NCBI GenBank assembly: GCA_045615705.1
Contig: JAZLFH010000018.1
Span: 1 to 33,579, forward strand
Origin: JAZLFH01 sp045615705
Lineage (GTDB): Bacteria; Bacillota; Clostridia; UMGS1883
Reading direction: 5' to 3'
Length of the DNA: 33,579 nt
Of this stretch, positions 30,979 to 33,579 are shown one piece after another; position 1 is the stretch's first letter, and each line of letters begins with the position of its first letter. The position numbers and the translations under genes were made by a program. The notes under the pieces are model-generated. The model saw nothing but the letters and a program-made list of their open reading frames with translations, was not told the origin of the DNA and did no database searches.

Positions 30979-32325
30979 GTGCCTTACAATAAAGAAATAC
31001 AAAAGATGTGCGAAAACATAAAAGATGTTTACAAGATTGAACCATCACTTTATCAATTGTATAATGTAAAAAGAGGACTTCGTAACCAAAACGGTTCGGG
31101 TGTTTTGGTCGGACTTACCGAAATAGGTGATGTTCACGGCTACATTATGGACGAGGGAGAAAAAATTCCCGTTGACGGAGAACTTCGTTATCGCGGAATT
31201 AATGTCGCAGATATTGTTCACTCTTGCCAAAAGGAAAAAAGATTCGGCTATGAAGAAAATGCATATTTGCTCCTTTTCGGTCATCTGCCGAATAAAGACG
31301 AGTTAAAAGATTTCAGCGAACTCTTGGGAAGTTATCGCAACCTACCCGAAAACTTTACGGAAGATATGATTTTAAAAGCACCCAGCCGTGATATTATGAA
31401 CAAACTTGCCCGTGGCGTTTTATCACTCTATTCGTATGACGATAACCCCGATGAAGTTTCTATCGAAAATTTGATTGAGCAATCGCTTAAATTAATTGCC
31501 CGCTTTCCTACATTGATGGCTCATGCTTACGCTACAAAGATTCACTACTTTGATGACAAGAGCCTTATTTTACACAATCCGCAAAAAGAACTTTCGACAG
31601 CACAAAACATTCTTTATATGATTCGTCCCGATAACGCATATACCGAGGAGGAAGCCCGTCTTTTAGATTTGGCACTTATTCTTCACGCAGAGCATGGCGG
31701 AGGAAATAACTCAACATTTACCACGCATGTTGTTTCTTCAAGCGGAACAGACACCTATTCCGCAATTTCAGCGGCACTCGGTTCTCTTAAAGGACCGCTC
31801 CACGGCGGAGCAAATCTTCGTGTTATGGGTATGATTGACGATTTTAAAGAAAATGTTAAAGATATTACAAACGAAGAAGAGATAAAAGCACATATTATAA
31901 AACTCCTTAAAAAAGAAAGTTACGATAAATCAGGTCTTATTTACGGTATGGGACACGCCGTTTATACCAAGAGCGACCCGAGAGCCGTGCTTTTGTACGA
32001 ATATGCAAAGGACCTCGCCAAAAAGAAAGGCCTGGAAAATGAATTATTCCTCTATGACACAATCTCAAAGTACACCCCCGCACTTTTAAAAGAAGTCAGA
32101 GGCACAGATAAGGATATATGCCCCAATGTAGACTTTTACAGCGGATTTGTTTACAATATGTTGGGTATTTCGAGAGACCTTTTCACGCCTCTTTTCTCGG
32201 TTGCAAGAATTGTGGGTTGGTGTGCTCACAGAATCGAAGAAGTTTATGCGGCTGCAAGAATTATCCGTCCTGCGTATAAGAGTATAACCAAAAAAGAAAA
32301 ATACGCACCGATAAACGAAAGGTAA
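30979..32325 (+). CDS. gltA: Citrate synthase
   Basis: The product is 448 aa, starting at GTG with AAAGGAGGCTTTACC in front. Citrate synthase motifs are HAEHGGGNNSTF, GPLHGGANLRVM (catalytic His), GMGHAVYTKSDPRA (catalytic His), and NVDFYSGFVYNMLG (catalytic Asp), then an Arg-containing VGWCAHRIEE. It condenses oxaloacetate and acetyl-CoA to citrate, the entry to the oxidative branch that supplies 2-oxoglutarate in anaerobes. The 2-methylcitrate synthase activity of some relatives cannot be excluded. It is alone in its transcript apart from a tRNA-Arg that begins 3 bases after its stop codon. Confidence 0.94.
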   Translation: MPYNKEIQKMCENIKDVYKIEPSLYQLYNVKRGLRNQNGSGVLVGLTEIGDVHGYIMDEGEKIPVDGELRYRGINVADIVHSCQKEKRFGYEENAYLLLFGHLPNKDELKDFSELLGSYRNLPENFTEDMILKAPSRDIMNKLARGVLSLYSYDDNPDEVSIENLIEQSLKLIARFPTLMAHAYATKIHYFDDKSLILHNPQKELSTAQNILYMIRPDNAYTEEEARLLDLALILHAEHGGGNNSTFTTHVVSSSGTDTYSAISAALGSLKGPLHGGANLRVMGMIDDFKENVKDITNEEEIKAHIIKLLKKESYDKSGLIYGMGHAVYTKSDPRAVLLYEYAKDLAKKKGLENELFLYDTISKYTPALLKEVRGTDKDICPNVDFYSGFVYNMLGISRDLFTPLFSVARIVGWCAHRIEEVYAAARIIRPAYKSITKKEKYAPINER

Positions 32326-32328
32326 CAG

Positions 32329-32405
32329 GTGCCCGTAGCTCAGTTGGATAGAGCGTCAGACTCCGACTCTGAAGGTCGTGCGTTCAAATCGCATCGGGCA
32401 TACCA
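32329..32405 (+). tRNA. tRNA-Arg, anticodon CCG
   Basis: The acceptor stem GTGCCCG pairs with CGGGCAT, with one G-T pair. The anticodon loop is CTCCGAC, with CCG. The D arm (AGCTCAGTTGGATAGAGC) and T arm (GTTCAAATC loop) are intact, and CCA is encoded at 32403-32405. No separate promoter is seen; it follows gltA by 3 bases. Confidence 0.96.
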
Positions 32406-32406
32406 G

Positions 32407-32434
32407 AAAAAAGCACGCAAAAGCGTGCTTTTTT
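32407..32434 (+). terminator. Terminator after tRNA-Arg
   Basis: AAAAAAGCACGC and GCGTGCTTTTTT pair perfectly around AAAA, directly after the CCA end. It would end the gltA-tRNA transcript. Confidence 0.9.
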
Positions 32435-32436
32435 CA

Positions 32437-32613
32437 ACGAAATAAATCCTTCGGATTTGTGAAATACACTTCGTGCGTGAAATGTTGCTTCGCAACATGA
32501 AATACGCCTGCGGCGTGTTATATAAGGATTTATTTCATTTCACTTGATGAAAAGCATCAAATTTCACAATTTACGAAGTAAATTATTTCACATCGGCAAA
32601 GCCGATATTTCAC
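32437..32613. repeat. GTGAAAT/ATTTCAC-punctuated hairpin array
   Basis: Seven small hairpins lie in a row, mostly with 3-base loops (TTC or TGC on the left, GAA or AAA on the right). They are separated by GTGAAAT (32459, 32477, and ATGAAAT at 32497) on the left and by ATTTCAC (32537, 32561, 32585, 32607) on the right. GAAATAAATCCTT at the left end is complementary to AAGGATTTATTTC at 32524-32536. The whole is a nested, two-sided inverted structure with no ORF. Confidence 0.85.
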
Positions 32614-32715
32614 TAACCCCAATATCTGTATCGTCCAAGAATTTCAAAAAATTTTCAAAATTTACCTATGTATTTTTCTTTTGAAATTGCAGATAGTAAA
32701 AGCGGAGGAATCCGC

Positions 32716-33234
32716 ATGGAAAAATCGTTTGATGACCTTTTAAAAAAAAGTGTTAAAAGCAGTGAAACAGGCCGTTTTATAGGTAAAATTACAGATGTGT
32801 TTCTGAAAAGAAACGGCGGAGAATTTTACGGGTTTGTAACTACCGATGACTCAAGAATTTACAAAAACCGCTTTTTTAAAAGAGAACAAATTGTCGGCGA
32901 AGAAAATAATTTTTTAATTGTTTCGGGATACGGCGAAAAGTTCTTAAAAACTCCGCCTATAATTGACCTTGATTTGAGAAGTTTTAAGTCATTTTTTAAA
33001 AACAGGCTTACTACCGACTCCGGTGGCTGTTTGGGGAAAATTAAAAACTGCAACTTTGATTGCGAAACCGGAAAAATGATTGAAATAAGTCTTAAAAACG
33101 GAACCAACATCAGTTTAAACGGAAGTGCAGACATCGTATCCGATACAATTTATGTAAAAGAAGATGATTTTTCCATTTCCAAAAGGGATACCTTTTATAA
33201 AAAGCTTTTTAAAAAAGGAGAAGGGAAAAAATGA
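32716..33234 (+). CDS. PRC-barrel-like protein
   Basis: The product is 172 aa from the ATG at 32716, which has GGAGGAATCCGC in front. Two similar beta-rich halves (about residues 8-70 and 90-155) have the PRC-barrel rhythm: a GKITDVFLKRNGGEFYGFV strand pair, then GCLGKIKNCNFDCETGKMIE. The C terminus is basic, with many Lys. PRC-barrel proteins of this kind in sporeformers are small cytoplasmic proteins, some linked to sporulation, but a specific role cannot be given. It overlaps the next small gene by 4 bases (ATGA), so the two form an operon. Confidence 0.72.
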   Translation: MEKSFDDLLKKSVKSSETGRFIGKITDVFLKRNGGEFYGFVTTDDSRIYKNRFFKREQIVGEENNFLIVSGYGEKFLKTPPIIDLDLRSFKSFFKNRLTTDSGGCLGKIKNCNFDCETGKMIEISLKNGTNISLNGSADIVSDTIYVKEDDFSISKRDTFYKKLFKKGEGKK

Positions 33235-33401
33235 AGTGTATTAAATTTGCAACGGGTCTTTTGGTAGGCTCTTTAATCGGCACGGCGGTCGGGGCAATAT
33301 TAGACCCGATGAACGACAGACAAAGTGCCAAAGTCAGAAAAAAAGCAACAAACTTTTTTGCGAGTATGGGAACGGTAATTGACGGATTAGTCAACCGCTA
33401 A
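33231..33401 (+). CDS. Short YtxH-like protein
   Basis: The product is 56 aa. A hydrophobic Gly-rich segment (FATGLLVGSLIGTAVGAIL, residues about 6-24) is followed by DPMNDRQSAKVRKKA and a short amphipathic end. This layout is that of YtxH-type proteins, which have one membrane-facing Gly-rich helix and a basic helical tail. The function of the family is unclear. GGAGAAGGG precedes the ATG, which overlaps the stop codon of the PRC-barrel-like gene. The tail is shorter than in most YtxH proteins. Confidence 0.7.
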   Translation: MKCIKFATGLLVGSLIGTAVGAILDPMNDRQSAKVRKKATNFFASMGTVIDGLVNR

Positions 33402-33406
33402 ACTCG

Positions 33407-33579
33407 GGCTGTAAAAAAGTACACCGAACGCATAAAGAGAGAAACAAAGAATAACATTTTGCTTTGTTATATGACTTATAAAGTTAAGAAAAAACTCGGT
33501 TCTTAACAAAATTTAATAAATTGATTCTTTATGCTACGGACAAACTTCACCTCTCGGAGTACCTTCGTACGCCTTCGGG
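33407..33579 (-). repeat. Structured intergenic repeat, variant 2, inverted copy cut by the window end
   Basis: The reverse complement matches the element at 14864-15086 with scattered differences. The terminal repeat lies at about 33409-33428, arm A is CGCATAAAG/CTTTATGC with a hairpin GTTAAGAA/TTCTTAAC, and the core arm begins at ACGGACAAAC near 33536. The window ends inside the core. It follows the YtxH-like gene directly. Confidence 0.86.

Noticed and set aside
1..33579. An integrase, transposase or relaxase that would mobilise the island or the repeats
   Set aside because: I looked for such genes in the intergenic and island regions on both strands and found no reading frame with the relevant motifs.

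Overview
The window looks like a chromosome segment from a low-GC, spore-forming, Gram-positive Clostridia, possibly an uncultured gut lineage of the Oscillospirales type. The basis is spoIID next to spoIIQ, a WalRK operon with YycH/YycI-type genes, a CD1247-type protein after efp, an S-layer-homology protein, strong TTGACA/TATAAT promoters and GGAGG ribosome sites. I cannot name the species from sequence alone. There is no rRNA, CRISPR array, transposase or integrase in the window.

Layout. 1-322: repeat elements. 323-5906 (minus): an efflux operon (adaptor, ATPase, permease) that ends in an S-layer-homology protein. 6055-8415 (plus): zapA, an endonuclease IV-like gene, efp and a Cys/Asp-rich protein. 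8416-9060: a tandem run of structured repeats. 9068-14711 (minus): the wal operon (walR, walK, an unknown secreted protein with a WalR-box-like site in front of it, yycH, yycI, a C_GCAxxG_C_C protein). 15090-17339 (minus): a PPi-type and an ATP-type phosphofructokinase. 17498-19422 (plus): fba and a dGTPase-like gene. 19546-22475 (plus): the dnaG-rpoD pair. 22504-27330: an accessory island beside tRNA-Leu. It holds a decayed phage polyvalent-protein gene, an EndoU nuclease with a probable immunity gene and the tail of a second EndoU copy, a DUF4417 gene, a candidate small RNA, and an ImmA/IrrE-XRE pair. 27446-30860 (minus): trxB, an M14 peptidase, spoIIQ and spoIID. 30979-33401 (plus): citrate synthase, tRNA-Arg, a hairpin array, and a PRC-barrel-like/YtxH-like pair. 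The window ends inside another repeat.

The most unusual signal is a set of roughly 180-240 bp intergenic elements at both ends and at 8.4-9.0 and 14.9-15.1 kb. I see three sequence variants. All can fold into the same three-way junction: a closing stem made of terminal inverted repeats, one arm that carries a terminator-like hairpin, and one arm with a conserved core. The paired segments differ between variants but stay complementary, which points to selection on structure. The other signals worth a look are the EndoU module with a displaced second tail, the candidate small RNA at 25693-25776, the WalR-box-like site at 12223-12239, and the GTGAAAT hairpin array at 32437-32613.
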